Positions 41,770 through 51,711 of a stretch of DNA of 64,000 nt are shown piece by piece (position 1 is the first letter of the stretch; each line of letters opens with the position of its first letter). The notes under the pieces are model-generated. The model was not told where the DNA came from and did no database searches. It saw nothing but the letters and a program-made list of their open reading frames with translations. Where the stretch lies: positions 310,001-374,000 of the forward strand of contig NZ_FNEX01000005.1 of NCBI RefSeq assembly GCF_900100435.1, written 5' to 3'. Made by a program: the position numbers and the translations under genes. Source of the DNA: Pedobacter sp. ok626 (lineage in GTDB: Bacteria; Bacteroidota; Bacteroidia; Sphingobacteriales; Sphingobacteriaceae).

Positions 41770-42909
41770 GTGAATCATCAAAATCCTATATATTCTATAC
41801 CTGAACTTGCTGATAAATGGCAAAGAGGAACAATCACGGCCGAAGAAAAGGCTCACTATGAACAATGGTATGCTTCATTTAATGATGAAGAGTTGTTCGT
41901 TGAAAATCCTACAGCTGAGCATCAGGAACAGCTTGCAGCGCGCCTATACACTAAAGTCATGCATCGGATTGATCATGATGAGCGGAAACCGCTGAAAATG
42001 AATTCATGGTCCAAGTGGTACAGCATTGCTGCTGTACTGATACTGATGTTGACCGGCTTGCTGGTATTTAATCGCTTGTCTGGGCCAGCGCCTGTAATCA
42101 GCCCAGGTAAAAACACAGCAATCTTAAAGCTGTCTGATGGCAAGGTAATTACACTTAGTGATCGAAAAAATGGAGTAGTAATAGATGCCGCTAAATTAAC
42201 CTATAATGATGGTACTAACCTGAATGAGGCCGATGTACATTCCGATCCTAATACAAAAATGACTGTGAGTACCCCGAGGGGCGGAACTTATCAGGTTAGC
42301 CTGCCAGACGGGTCTAAAGTCTGGTTGAATGCAGCAAGTAGCCTTACTTTTCCTTCAAGTTTTGATGGTCTGACCAGTAGAAGGGTAGAGCTGAAAGGAG
42401 AAGCGTATTTCGAAGTTGAAAAATCTTATGGGATGAGCAAAGGGCATACTCAGCGACGCGCTTTTATTGTTGTCGCCAATAATCAGGAGATTGAGGTACT
42501 GGGTACCCATTTTAACGTAAAGAGCTATTCAGATGAACCTGGTGTGCGCACAACCTTGCTTGAAGGAAGTGTTAAAGTGATGACTGGCACGGATCGCAAA
42601 ATTATTGCTCCGGGGCAACAAACTTTTAGTAATGGTAAAGGAATTGAAGTATCCAGCGTGAATGTGAGTGACGCGGTGGCCTGGAAGAATGGAAACTTCC
42701 AGTTTAATGATGAAAACATTGAAAACGTAATGCGGGCCATAAGTCGCTGGTATGATGTTGATATTGAATACCGGGGTACGATTACTAAAGAGAAGTTCGG
42801 TGGGACAATTTCAAGATCAAAACCAATTTCGGAGGTGCTTGCATCACTGGAGGAAACCGGATATGTTAAATTTAAAATTGAAGGGAGGAGGGTGATGATT
42901 ATGCCATAA
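41770..42909 (+). CDS. FecR-family anti-sigma/sensor protein (locus C)
   Basis: This 379-residue protein starts at a GTG; no upstream ATG is in frame, and the N-terminal PELADKWQRGTITAEEK helix is as expected. One membrane segment lies at about 83-101. The periplasmic FecR domain shows STPRGGTYQVSLPDGSKVWLNA, GEAYFEVEKS, VLGTHFNVKSY and TTLLEGSV, and an STN-like tail ends the protein. It links the SusC of locus C to the sigma factor upstream. Confidence 0.93.
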   Translation: MNHQNPIYSIPELADKWQRGTITAEEKAHYEQWYASFNDEELFVENPTAEHQEQLAARLYTKVMHRIDHDERKPLKMNSWSKWYSIAAVLILMLTGLLVFNRLSGPAPVISPGKNTAILKLSDGKVITLSDRKNGVVIDAAKLTYNDGTNLNEADVHSDPNTKMTVSTPRGGTYQVSLPDGSKVWLNAASSLTFPSSFDGLTSRRVELKGEAYFEVEKSYGMSKGHTQRRAFIVVANNQEIEVLGTHFNVKSYSDEPGVRTTLLEGSVKVMTGTDRKIIAPGQQTFSNGKGIEVSSVNVSDAVAWKNGNFQFNDENIENVMRAISRWYDVDIEYRGTITKEKFGGTISRSKPISEVLASLEETGYVKFKIEGRRVMIMP

Positions 42910-42937
42910 TGCTACACATGATGGCCTGAACATAGAA

Positions 42938-42966
42938 ACCGGGGAGTGAGTCGAAGCACCCCCGGT
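42938..42966 (+). promoter_or_regulatory. Stem-loop between fecR and susC (locus C)
   Basis: ACCGGGGAGTG and CACCCCCGGT form a 10-base-pair stem with one bulged A and an 8-base loop. It starts 28 bases after the fecR stop and ends 66 or 108 bases before the two candidate susC starts. It resembles the stem-loops after fecR in loci A and B in position, size and the GTG-loop-CAC top. No T-run follows. Confidence 0.55.
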
Positions 42967-43074
42967 CGAAAGTATTGGGCCAAACTATAGATATAATTGC
43001 TTGAATCAACTTAACCACTAACCCAAACTTACATGCTCGTGCTTTTAAAGGCATGGTGCATGCTTCTCAAATAT

Positions 43075-46000
43075 ATGAAATATTCCATATTCTCAAGGGA
43101 TAGGCTATGTGCGTATCCCCTAAGTCCAATAGTTCGAATAATGAAACTGACATTTATTCTGCTCGCTCTATTCGTTTTCCAGGTAAAGGCGACCACCTTT
43201 GGGCAGGTAGTAACCATTTCAAGATCTAATGCTAGTCTGATAGACATTTTTACGGAAATCAGAACACAGACAGGCTACGATTTTGTGTATACTTCTTCGC
43301 AAATCAAAGATGCAAAGCCGATCAGCATCAATGTGAAAAAAGTGCCCTTAAATGAAGTGCTCGCTATGTGTTTTGCCGGGCAGCCCTTTAATTACGCCCT
43401 TAAAAATAAAATGATCATTGTAAAGCGAAAAACGGATCTGACCAATTCGGACTTAGCTTTCCCGGTTAAAGTGATTTATCGCTTGGTAACAGGTACAGTA
43501 CGTGATCAGAATAAACGGCCTATGCCAGGTGTGAATGTACTGTCGAAAGAACTGAATATTCGAACCACCACTGATAAAGACGGGCGCTATAGAATAGATG
43601 TCCCGGATCAGGCGCCAGCTACACTAATCTTCTCTTATATCGGTATGGTGACCAGGGAGGTAAGTTATAAAGGTGAATCTGTACTAGATGTGACCCTTCA
43701 GGAAACTGTAAAAGAAATGGAGGAAATGGTCATTACCGGTTACCAGATACTGAAAAAGAGTGATGTCGTTGGATCTACCGCTTCTGTCAAAGCAAAGGAT
43801 TTGTACCTGAATGGTGTAAATACGATAGAACAGGCCCTGCAGGGTAAACTTGCTGGTGTGGTAGTGACCAATACCAGCGGTTTAACAGGTACCAGGCAAA
43901 GGGTTCGCGTCAGGGGAACTTCCACCTTAGTAGGAACTCAAGAACCCATCTGGGTAGTTGACGGGGTGATCCAGGAAGATCCATTGCCCTTTAATGCACA
44001 AACGTTGAACACAAACGGAGACATTAATCGCGACAACATTGATTTCATCAGAACATTCGTAGGAAATTCCATCCGATGGCTAAATCCTATGGATATTGAA
44101 GACATTACCGTGCTGAAAGATGCGGCTGCTACCGCTATCTATGGAGTCAGGGCTGCAAACGGGGTCATTGTAATCACCACAAAAAAAGGTCAGGTCGGCC
44201 CTCCTGTGATCAGTTATTCTACCAATTTCAGCACCACAGAAAAGGTAACTTATGATAAGCTGAATCTGATGAATTCCAAAGAGCGGGTAGCCGTATCAAA
44301 GGAAATATACAGCCGTGGACTGACTTCAACTTTTGTAAACAGCAACATTGGTTACGCTGGTGCGCTGAATGATTATCTGTACAAAAAAACAATATCTGCA
44401 GAGGAGTTTACCGCAAAGGTTAACGATCTCGAAACCGCAAATACTGATTGGTTTGATCTGATGTTTCGTAACCCGATTAGTACTAATCAGAACCTGAGCA
44501 TATCTGGTGGAAATGCGAACACCAGGTATTATAGCTCTTTCGGATACAACAGCAATAAGGGGACCGCAATAGGCAATGACGCTTCTGGTTTTACCGGCAA
44601 TTTATCAGTGAGTTCTCAGTTGTCTAAGAAATTTAACATCTCCGCACGTTTATCAGCCTCAAAAAATAAAACGAATGGATTTTATGTGATAGATCCTTAT
44701 GCATACGCCAAGGAAATCAACCGTGCCATACGTGCTTACACGCCAAGTGAGGAGTTGAATTTTTACCTGAATAAAAGTGGTTATTTATTCAATATGATCA
44801 ATGAGCGTGACAATACAGGCAACGTAAATAATGTCTTGTCTGCAAACGCAAGCATTAACGCTTCTTACGAAATTATCCCAGGATTGAGGTTGCAAAGTTT
44901 ATTCAGCTACAATGCCACATCTACTGTTGGGGAAGCCTTTGCTACAGAAAAATCGGAATATATTGCCCGTACCTACCGGTTTTTTGAATACGGACAGTAC
45001 AAAGCTACGGATGCTGGTTATAAAGTAAGTAAAATGCCGATAGGCGGAGAATATATTTTAGACCAGAATAATGGCAATTCCTGGAGCTGGCGCAATAGCT
45101 TGTCTTATAGCAAGGTCTTTAATAAAAAGCATGTTGTCTCCTTTATGCTGGGTGAAGAAACCGTCAGTACAAGGTATTTAGGCTATTCAAATACCTCATT
45201 GGGTTATTTGAGATACAGGGGCAAATCATTTGCTGCCTTGCCTGCGACTACCTCATTGGGAACAATTACTACTATTAGTGATTTACCAACCAAGTTCTCG
45301 CCTAAAGTTACAGACCGGCTCACCAATACAATGGGCCTATACCTTACTTCCAGTTATTCCTATGATAGCCGTTACGTTGTAAATATGAGCGTCCGTAATG
45401 ACAGGTCCAACCGGTTCGGTCAGTTCACCAATGAAAAGTTTAACCCGGTGTGGGCAGGTGGTTTAAGATGGAACATGGCAAACGAAAAATGGTTTGAAAA
45501 GAGTTACTGGTTGTCTAACTTAAGTGTAAGCGGAACCTTTGGTTACCAAAGAAATATCGCTAGTAATGTCGGCCCTGATTTGATTATTAAAATTCCAACA
45601 GGTGCGACAGCAAACAATACAGATACCTTTACCGGAGAATCATTGCTGACCATCAGTTCGCTGCCTTATGCGGATTTACGCTGGGAGGAAAACTCCAGTA
45701 TGAATCTTGGTTTGGACTTTAGTTTGTTCAACAGCAAGGTTTCCGGCTCATTTCAATATTATGAAAAGCGAGGCAGGGAACTGATTACCACTTTAGCTGT
45801 GCCGAGCGAGTATGGAATACCCAGCATGTTGGTAAACGGGGGGGCGATGAAAAATACAGGTTATGAAGTATCGGCTAGTTTTGTGCCGGTGCGAACTAAA
45901 AATTTTACCTGGGGCCTAAGTTTAAATACGTCTAAAAATAACAATACCATCACTAAAACAGGCGCGCAATTGCTAAGCTGGAAAACCGCTGCGTCGGGGG

Positions 46001-46680
46001 CAATAAATAAAGTTGGGCAGCCTGTCTCTGGTTTTTATGCCTTCAGATATACCGGGATTAATCCCGTAAACGGTTACCCGATGATTGATCTTTCTGTTCC
46101 GCCCGGTGCCGATCCTAAAGATCCTACCTCTTTTATGACTTATGTAGGTAAACTTGACCCTGATTTTACTTCAGGCGTAGGCATCAACCTAAGGTATAAA
46201 ATGCTTACCCTTAATACTGGCCTTTACCTGCAGGTGGGGGGTAAAAAATTCCTTTCCCCCTTGTACGAACTCCCTCAAAACCTGCCTACGGAGTATCAGA
46301 ACTTGTCGCGTCAGTTGCTTAACCGCTGGACGCCGACAAACCCAACAGGTACTGTTCCCGGCTTACCTGACAGTTCAGTGCCTACAGTAACTTTACCAAA
46401 TGGAAGCGGAATTGGATCAAATGTATATGAAATGTACAATTTTAGTACCGATCGTGTAGTAAGCGCTTCCAGTTTAAGATGCAATAACATTGGTGTAAGT
46501 TATTCATTGCCAGAGCATTTAGTGAAACTTTTAAAATGTAAAAATGTTTTTATTGGCGGCGGGGTGAGCAATCCGTTTGCCATCAACAGCAAAGATTTTA
46601 AAGGCCTGGACGCAGAGGTAGCCTCAGGGCAACAACCCAGAACCAGGACCTATACCATCAATTTAAATTTAAGTTTATAA
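43075..46680 (+). CDS. SusC/RagA-family TonB-linked outer-membrane importer with STN domain (locus C)
   Basis: The protein has 1201 residues from the ATG at 43075. That start shares 15 bases (TCAAATATATGAAAT) with the locus B susC start; an ATG at 43033 would add 14 residues. Order: basic extension and signal (to about residue 42), STN domain (LIDIFTEIRTQTGYDFVY), carboxypeptidase-regulatory-like domain, plug (ALQGKLAGVVV, VRVRGTSTL, VLKDAAATAIYGVRAANG) and barrel. Between the VVDGV and VLKDAA parts of the plug there is a longer than usual loop (about 50 residues). With SusD and several peptidase-family proteins behind it, it probably imports peptides. Confidence 0.95.
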   Translation: MKYSIFSRDRLCAYPLSPIVRIMKLTFILLALFVFQVKATTFGQVVTISRSNASLIDIFTEIRTQTGYDFVYTSSQIKDAKPISINVKKVPLNEVLAMCFAGQPFNYALKNKMIIVKRKTDLTNSDLAFPVKVIYRLVTGTVRDQNKRPMPGVNVLSKELNIRTTTDKDGRYRIDVPDQAPATLIFSYIGMVTREVSYKGESVLDVTLQETVKEMEEMVITGYQILKKSDVVGSTASVKAKDLYLNGVNTIEQALQGKLAGVVVTNTSGLTGTRQRVRVRGTSTLVGTQEPIWVVDGVIQEDPLPFNAQTLNTNGDINRDNIDFIRTFVGNSIRWLNPMDIEDITVLKDAAATAIYGVRAANGVIVITTKKGQVGPPVISYSTNFSTTEKVTYDKLNLMNSKERVAVSKEIYSRGLTSTFVNSNIGYAGALNDYLYKKTISAEEFTAKVNDLETANTDWFDLMFRNPISTNQNLSISGGNANTRYYSSFGYNSNKGTAIGNDASGFTGNLSVSSQLSKKFNISARLSASKNKTNGFYVIDPYAYAKEINRAIRAYTPSEELNFYLNKSGYLFNMINERDNTGNVNNVLSANASINASYEIIPGLRLQSLFSYNATSTVGEAFATEKSEYIARTYRFFEYGQYKATDAGYKVSKMPIGGEYILDQNNGNSWSWRNSLSYSKVFNKKHVVSFMLGEETVSTRYLGYSNTSLGYLRYRGKSFAALPATTSLGTITTISDLPTKFSPKVTDRLTNTMGLYLTSSYSYDSRYVVNMSVRNDRSNRFGQFTNEKFNPVWAGGLRWNMANEKWFEKSYWLSNLSVSGTFGYQRNIASNVGPDLIIKIPTGATANNTDTFTGESLLTISSLPYADLRWEENSSMNLGLDFSLFNSKVSGSFQYYEKRGRELITTLAVPSEYGIPSMLVNGGAMKNTGYEVSASFVPVRTKNFTWGLSLNTSKNNNTITKTGAQLLSWKTAASGAINKVGQPVSGFYAFRYTGINPVNGYPMIDLSVPPGADPKDPTSFMTYVGKLDPDFTSGVGINLRYKMLTLNTGLYLQVGGKKFLSPLYELPQNLPTEYQNLSRQLLNRWTPTNPTGTVPGLPDSSVPTVTLPNGSGIGSNVYEMYNFSTDRVVSASSLRCNNIGVSYSLPEHLVKLLKCKNVFIGGGVSNPFAINSKDFKGLDAEVASGQQPRTRTYTINLNLSL

Positions 46681-46688
46681 CGAAGGAT

Positions 46689-48200
46689 ATGAAACAACGT
46701 ATGATATTTTGCCTGATACTGTTAACCACCGTATTGGGTTCCTGTAAAAAATTCCTCGCTGAGTACAGTCAGGATGAAATGAGGCCTGGTTCAACTGAAG
46801 ATCTTGCCGCTTTAATGTACAGCGACGCCTATCCTTACCTGCAATCCATGGATAGTTTTGATTTGCTGACAGACGATGTACAGAATAACGGACTGGCTGT
46901 TGTAAACGGTGTTCAGGTAGCAAATTATATCGCCCCCTTCACTGCCGGAACACCTATTTATACATTCGATCCAAGTATGTTTGACGCCAACAATACCATT
47001 CCGGGCTTTGCGAATATATACCAGATCTGTTATAATAAAATTAAAGGCTGTAACGTGGTGATGGACCACTTGAATAAGGTTAGCGGCACAGAACAAGCCA
47101 AAAACGCCATCAAGGGCCAGTGCTTGTTTTTACGGTCTTACTATTACTTCAAACTGGTAACCAATTATGGTTTGCCTTATACCGCACCCGGGGTTAATCC
47201 GGAAACCAACCTCGGCGTTCCCTTGGTACTGTCTAGTTTGGTAAGTGACGGCGGCTTAGCAAGAAATACGCTTAAACAAACCTACGATCAGATAGAGAAA
47301 GATTTATTGGAAGCCGCAACCTTATTGAGAGAAAGTTATATACCTCCCAGTTCCTATCGGATTGGTGCTATCGCAGCAAATGCGCTATTGTGCCGTTTCT
47401 ACTTATATCGGGGCCTGGATACAGATCAGGATAAAGTGATCAGTCTGGCTAATACAGTACTGGCAGAACGGAGTACACTAACCCCGCTGTCAACATTTTT
47501 TACCGCAAATAATTCCTTTACTCAAACAGGAATCTTTGATCCCGCAAATACCGAAGTATTGTGGGTATATGGTGGCAACAATAGAAATGACAGTTATTTC
47601 CCTTTACTGGCAAGTTTGTCGACTCCCCCGTATACAGCCTCCACCGCACTTGCTTCTCAATATGAACAAGGGCCAGGCACCACAAATTATGGGGATTTGA
47701 GGTACCAGATGTATTTTACCAAATATACCAACGGGGGTACATTTTTATATTTTTCGGCTAAATCAACCGCTACCATAACAGCATCGGGATCAAGAGGTTT
47801 TAGGTTGTCAGAAATCTATCTCAACCGGGCGGAAACATTAATCAAGCGCTTTATAAAGAATGGAAATGCGGCAGATCGTATACAGGCGCTTTCAGATCTG
47901 AATTATCTGAGGTCAAACAGATATGATACCCGTAATACAACCTATACTCCGGTTTCCATCACGGACGGCGCGGCATTGTATACATTTTACCAGCAGGAAC
48001 GCAGAAGGGAACTGGCTTTGGAAGACGGGCACAGATGGCAGGACATCAGAAGATGGGCGATCCCGGTTACGCACGTTTACACCAGCGCAGATGGCGTAAG
48101 CAGCACATTTACACTTCCGGCGAATAGTCCGCTATATGCACTGCCTATTCCTTATACGGCACTAGCAACAAATGTTGACCTGCAACAAAACGCAAGATAA
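46689..48200 (+). CDS. SusD/RagB-family outer-membrane substrate-binding lipoprotein (locus C)
   Basis: This 503-residue lipoprotein (lipobox VLGSC, C19) starts 8 bases after susC. SusD features are CLFLRSYYYFKLVTNYGLPYT near 140-160, YLNRAETLIKRF near 378-390, QQERRRELALEDGHRWQDIRRW near 437-458, and a final YALPIPYTALATN. It caps the locus C SusC. Judging by the next four genes, its ligand is more likely a peptide or protein fragment than a glycan. Confidence 0.93.
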   Translation: MKQRMIFCLILLTTVLGSCKKFLAEYSQDEMRPGSTEDLAALMYSDAYPYLQSMDSFDLLTDDVQNNGLAVVNGVQVANYIAPFTAGTPIYTFDPSMFDANNTIPGFANIYQICYNKIKGCNVVMDHLNKVSGTEQAKNAIKGQCLFLRSYYYFKLVTNYGLPYTAPGVNPETNLGVPLVLSSLVSDGGLARNTLKQTYDQIEKDLLEAATLLRESYIPPSSYRIGAIAANALLCRFYLYRGLDTDQDKVISLANTVLAERSTLTPLSTFFTANNSFTQTGIFDPANTEVLWVYGGNNRNDSYFPLLASLSTPPYTASTALASQYEQGPGTTNYGDLRYQMYFTKYTNGGTFLYFSAKSTATITASGSRGFRLSEIYLNRAETLIKRFIKNGNAADRIQALSDLNYLRSNRYDTRNTTYTPVSITDGAALYTFYQQERRRELALEDGHRWQDIRRWAIPVTHVYTSADGVSSTFTLPANSPLYALPIPYTALATNVDLQQNAR

Positions 48201-48231
48201 CCGACTTGTTTTACTTAAATTTTAACTAACA

Positions 48232-49182
48232 ATGAAAGTATATATTTTAGGCCTCCTGGTGCTTTGCACAATGCTGACTTTAAATTCCTGTAAAAAATCT
48301 GAAGAAATACTAACGCCTTCAGACAATACAATTGAATTGTATTCTTTACCACAGGGTAATGCTGCGTTCGACCAAAATATCGTAGATTACTATGGTAAAT
48401 ACGGTGCATACATGCTGTACAAGTTTACAGAGAAAGATGCCTACTGGACACCCACAGCCTTCAAAAAGCCTGCTCAAATCGTTCCTGGTGGTTTATGGAG
48501 TCCCGGTGCGGAAGTCGAAGCTTCAGATCCAGCTTATATTCCTGCCCAGCTTGCCCTTATTCAAAGCAAATGGTTTGGATTTTATACCGATAAATTTTTG
48601 AAGAAATTTCTTCCAACTAAAATCCTGCTTTGTAGAAGGGTGGATTCTATTAGTAACAGTTTTGTTTTTGGCGGACCTACAGTAGTTTATGTTAAGCAAG
48701 CTAAAAAGGTTCCTGCATTTTACAATTATGATAACATTCAGGTCAATTACGGAGATGCAACTGTAAATACCATGACCGCCGCAGAGCAAAGGTTATTTAT
48801 CTACAAAACAAACCTGATTTTTGTTCAAAGCATGATGGCAAGGGGATTAACTGTACCCACCACAGAGTTTGCCACCAGTGCAGATTATGTAACCGCAATG
48901 ACTACCTACGCACAATCGTATGGAAAAGGAATCATTGTTCCTTATAATGCCGCTTCCGCCCAAGCGGATTGGAATGCTTATATGACTGCAATGGTTACCT
49001 ATTCTACCGTTCAGCTAAATGCCCCTACAACAATTACGGACTCAACGCCAATAGGTATCCTTGGTGCAACCAAAGACACGAATAGTCAGATAAAAAAGCG
49101 CTATAACATTGTCAGAAATTATTATATCAACGAGTACGGGGTAGATTTGCAATTGATAGGAAACGCAACAAGAGGACTTTAA
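48232..49182 (+). CDS. Peptidase_Mx1-like substrate-import lipoprotein lacking HExxH
   Basis: This 316-residue lipoprotein (lipobox LNSC, C20) follows the plan of the zinc-binding lipoproteins (PF15890/TIGR04549 type) encoded beside SusCD pairs: a YYGKYGAYMLYKF start, a PTKILL strand, then a helix where active members carry HHEFxHILHQ. Here that helix reads IYKTNLIFVQ (residues 190-199), with no histidine or glutamate. The later VPTTEF and GIIVPYNAASAQADWNAYM segments match the family's PTEF and GFVSPYA-EDFxEM elements. It is probably a non-catalytic binding protein. The homology is recognised by eye and is less secure than the inactivation. Confidence 0.6.
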   Translation: MKVYILGLLVLCTMLTLNSCKKSEEILTPSDNTIELYSLPQGNAAFDQNIVDYYGKYGAYMLYKFTEKDAYWTPTAFKKPAQIVPGGLWSPGAEVEASDPAYIPAQLALIQSKWFGFYTDKFLKKFLPTKILLCRRVDSISNSFVFGGPTVVYVKQAKKVPAFYNYDNIQVNYGDATVNTMTAAEQRLFIYKTNLIFVQSMMARGLTVPTTEFATSADYVTAMTTYAQSYGKGIIVPYNAASAQADWNAYMTAMVTYSTVQLNAPTTITDSTPIGILGATKDTNSQIKKRYNIVRNYYINEYGVDLQLIGNATRGL

Positions 49183-49260
49183 TACACCTATATAAATCGC
49201 ATCTGGAGTGTGGTGCCTGATTGAAGTGCATCCACTCCTGATCTATCATTAAATACACAT

Positions 49261-51705
49261 ATGAAGCCTATAAAAAAAATATTCCTCAGCCTTGGGCTGA
49301 CGGTAACAGCATTTTTTTGTGCGAATGCGCAGACAGAAGTAAAGGTGCCGACTATAAGTTCCTTTACTAAACCTGCCGCAAAACAATACAAAGGAATGTT
49401 TAATGTACTTGTACAAGACGATAAGTACTTCATCGAAATTCCCGATCAGTTACTGGGACGTGACATCCTCACCAGCATCACCATCATCAGGGGCTCTGCA
49501 CAGCGTAAACGAAATCCTGCTATGCGTTATGGCTTTGCCGGAGATGCGGTTAATGACCGGGTGATCCATTTTAGTAAGGGTATCAATGGAAAAATGAACC
49601 TCATCGCTCCTGAATTTGAAATGGAAACAGATACCATGAGCATGCATTTTAATGCGCTTAAAGCGAAATTAGTGCCGAGTCTGCTAGCCTTTGAAATAGT
49701 GGCTACTGGAAATGCAAGCTCCCTTATTGACATCACCAATTTGTTTTCTGGCGACAATGACTTGTTTTCGCTAAAAGGGGCTGCAGTTGACTTGAAATTA
49801 GGTGCTTTTGAACCTCAGAAATCAAAGATTCTTGGTGTAAGCGCATTTGAAAACAATGTGATTTTCCGCTCTATAAAGAGTTACGGTGAAGCTGCAGCAA
49901 CGCCGGGACCGCCTTCTCCAACAGGGAAGCCGGCAAAAAAAGAAGAAACAAACCCAACTATGTGGGAAGTTGGAGCTTCCTGGTTTCTGTTGCCAGAAGT
50001 ACCTATGGCAAGAAGATTTGCAGATAAAAGGATTGGCTACTTTCAGACGGGGTTAAAAAATTATGACGATAATGCTAAAAAAAATGAATATACAATTGTG
50101 GCAAACAGGTGGCGTATCGAGCCTAAGCCAGAAGATTTTCAGAAATTTAAGAATGGAGAACTGGTAGAACCTGCAAAACCCATTGTATTTTACATCGATC
50201 CTAATACGCCTGCTTACCTGATCCCTTATATGATTGAGGGGGTAAATGCGTGGCGAAAAAGTTTCGAAAAAATTGGCTTTAAAAATGCCATTACAGGCAG
50301 GTTGGCTCCAACCACAACCGAAGATCCGGATTATACCATGGAGGATGCAAGGTACTCTTACATATCTTACAAGCCGTCTGAAATGGCCAATGCCTATGGT
50401 CCACAAATTGTAGATCCTCGCTCAGGGGAGATCCTTAGTTCTCACATTGCTGTTTTCCACAATATTCAGGAACTGCTGCAGCGCTGGTATTTCTCTATGT
50501 GTGCCGTCACAGATCCCGGAGCACGTAAAATTCCTATGGATAAATCACTCATGGGTAAGCTCATCAAGAACGTGATTACCCATGAAGTTGGGCATACCCT
50601 GGGCCTTAGGCACAATTTTGCAGGGAGTTCATCCTATTCGGTAGATAGCATTCGCAACAGGGATTTTGTACGTAAAAATAGTTTCGGGCCATCTGTAATG
50701 GATTATATGCGCTTTAACTATGCTGCCCAGCCAGAAGATAAGATGACACCCACCGACCTACTTCCGGTTATTGGGGTATATGATGAGTATGCCATTGAAT
50801 GGGGCTATAAATTTATGCCCGATAAAGATGCAAACGCTGCGGCTGAATACCTTACCTCATGGGTCTCGGAAAAAAGAAAAGACCCACGGTTCTTTTACTT
50901 CGAGGAAGGCGACTTTTTCGATCCGAGGGTGCAGAGTGAAGATATTGGAGATAACAATATGAAGGCGAACGCACTCGGTGTGGAAAACCTTAAGAGAACT
51001 ATGGCCAACCTTAACAAATGGGGAGCAGGTGAGGACAACTCGTACCAAACATTGAGGTCAATGTATCGTGCTGTGCAAGGCAGGTACTATCAATACCTGC
51101 AACACGTAGTGAAAAATATTGGCGGCGTGCTTGCAGATAATGCTTTGCGGTCGGAGAATAAGAGTAATTATGTAGCGGTAAGCCGTATCCAGCAAGAAGA
51201 AGCCATGGACTATTTAAAAAAATACATGTTTATAGAACCAAAATGGCTATACCCTGAAGATGTGATGGCAAAAACTAAATTTAGTTTTGATACGGATGTT
51301 GAGGAGAGTTACAACGACCTGCTCGGCCGATTAATGTCTAAGTACTCTGCCTTGTCGAGGGTAGAAAATATTACCGGGGATAACGATTATACCGCTGCAG
51401 GTTTTTTAACAGATCTGCATCGCGCTATTTTCAAAGACATCGAAAATGGAAAAGCGATATCGCGCTACGACAGGATGCTGCAGCGGTCGTTTCTGAATTC
51501 CCTGCTTAGGCATGTAGATTATCCAGGTGCGTTTCCAAATAACGTCGACTTAAAAATGACCGAATTGCTACTCATTACCTCAAAAAAAGCTGAAGATGCT
51601 GCGGCTCTTCAAACCGACTTTATTTCTAAAAGTCACCTTACTGCCATTGCAAACATGGTGAAAGTCTGGAACACTGGAAAGAATGATGCTTATCTAATTA
51701 AATAA
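49261..51705 (+). CDS. Zinc-dependent metalloprotease (DUF5117/DUF5118/DUF4953 type), active site intact
   Basis: This 814-residue exported protein (signal to about residue 23) has the large N-terminal domain of DUF5118/DUF5117 proteins (about 40-300), then a metzincin-like catalytic domain. Zinc ligands and catalytic Glu are present in HEVGHTLGLRH (441-451), followed by NFAGSSSYS, and the Met-turn is SVMDYMRFNY with M480. It should cleave proteins or peptides outside the cytoplasm, perhaps at the surface. The gene following it 6 bases later is a paralogue with all these residues lost. It follows the locus C SusD and Mx1-like genes on one strand. Confidence 0.9.
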   Translation: MKPIKKIFLSLGLTVTAFFCANAQTEVKVPTISSFTKPAAKQYKGMFNVLVQDDKYFIEIPDQLLGRDILTSITIIRGSAQRKRNPAMRYGFAGDAVNDRVIHFSKGINGKMNLIAPEFEMETDTMSMHFNALKAKLVPSLLAFEIVATGNASSLIDITNLFSGDNDLFSLKGAAVDLKLGAFEPQKSKILGVSAFENNVIFRSIKSYGEAAATPGPPSPTGKPAKKEETNPTMWEVGASWFLLPEVPMARRFADKRIGYFQTGLKNYDDNAKKNEYTIVANRWRIEPKPEDFQKFKNGELVEPAKPIVFYIDPNTPAYLIPYMIEGVNAWRKSFEKIGFKNAITGRLAPTTTEDPDYTMEDARYSYISYKPSEMANAYGPQIVDPRSGEILSSHIAVFHNIQELLQRWYFSMCAVTDPGARKIPMDKSLMGKLIKNVITHEVGHTLGLRHNFAGSSSYSVDSIRNRDFVRKNSFGPSVMDYMRFNYAAQPEDKMTPTDLLPVIGVYDEYAIEWGYKFMPDKDANAAAEYLTSWVSEKRKDPRFFYFEEGDFFDPRVQSEDIGDNNMKANALGVENLKRTMANLNKWGAGEDNSYQTLRSMYRAVQGRYYQYLQHVVKNIGGVLADNALRSENKSNYVAVSRIQQEEAMDYLKKYMFIEPKWLYPEDVMAKTKFSFDTDVEESYNDLLGRLMSKYSALSRVENITGDNDYTAAGFLTDLHRAIFKDIENGKAISRYDRMLQRSFLNSLLRHVDYPGAFPNNVDLKMTELLLITSKKAEDAAALQTDFISKSHLTAIANMVKVWNTGKNDAYLIK

Positions 51706-51711
51706 CCTATA

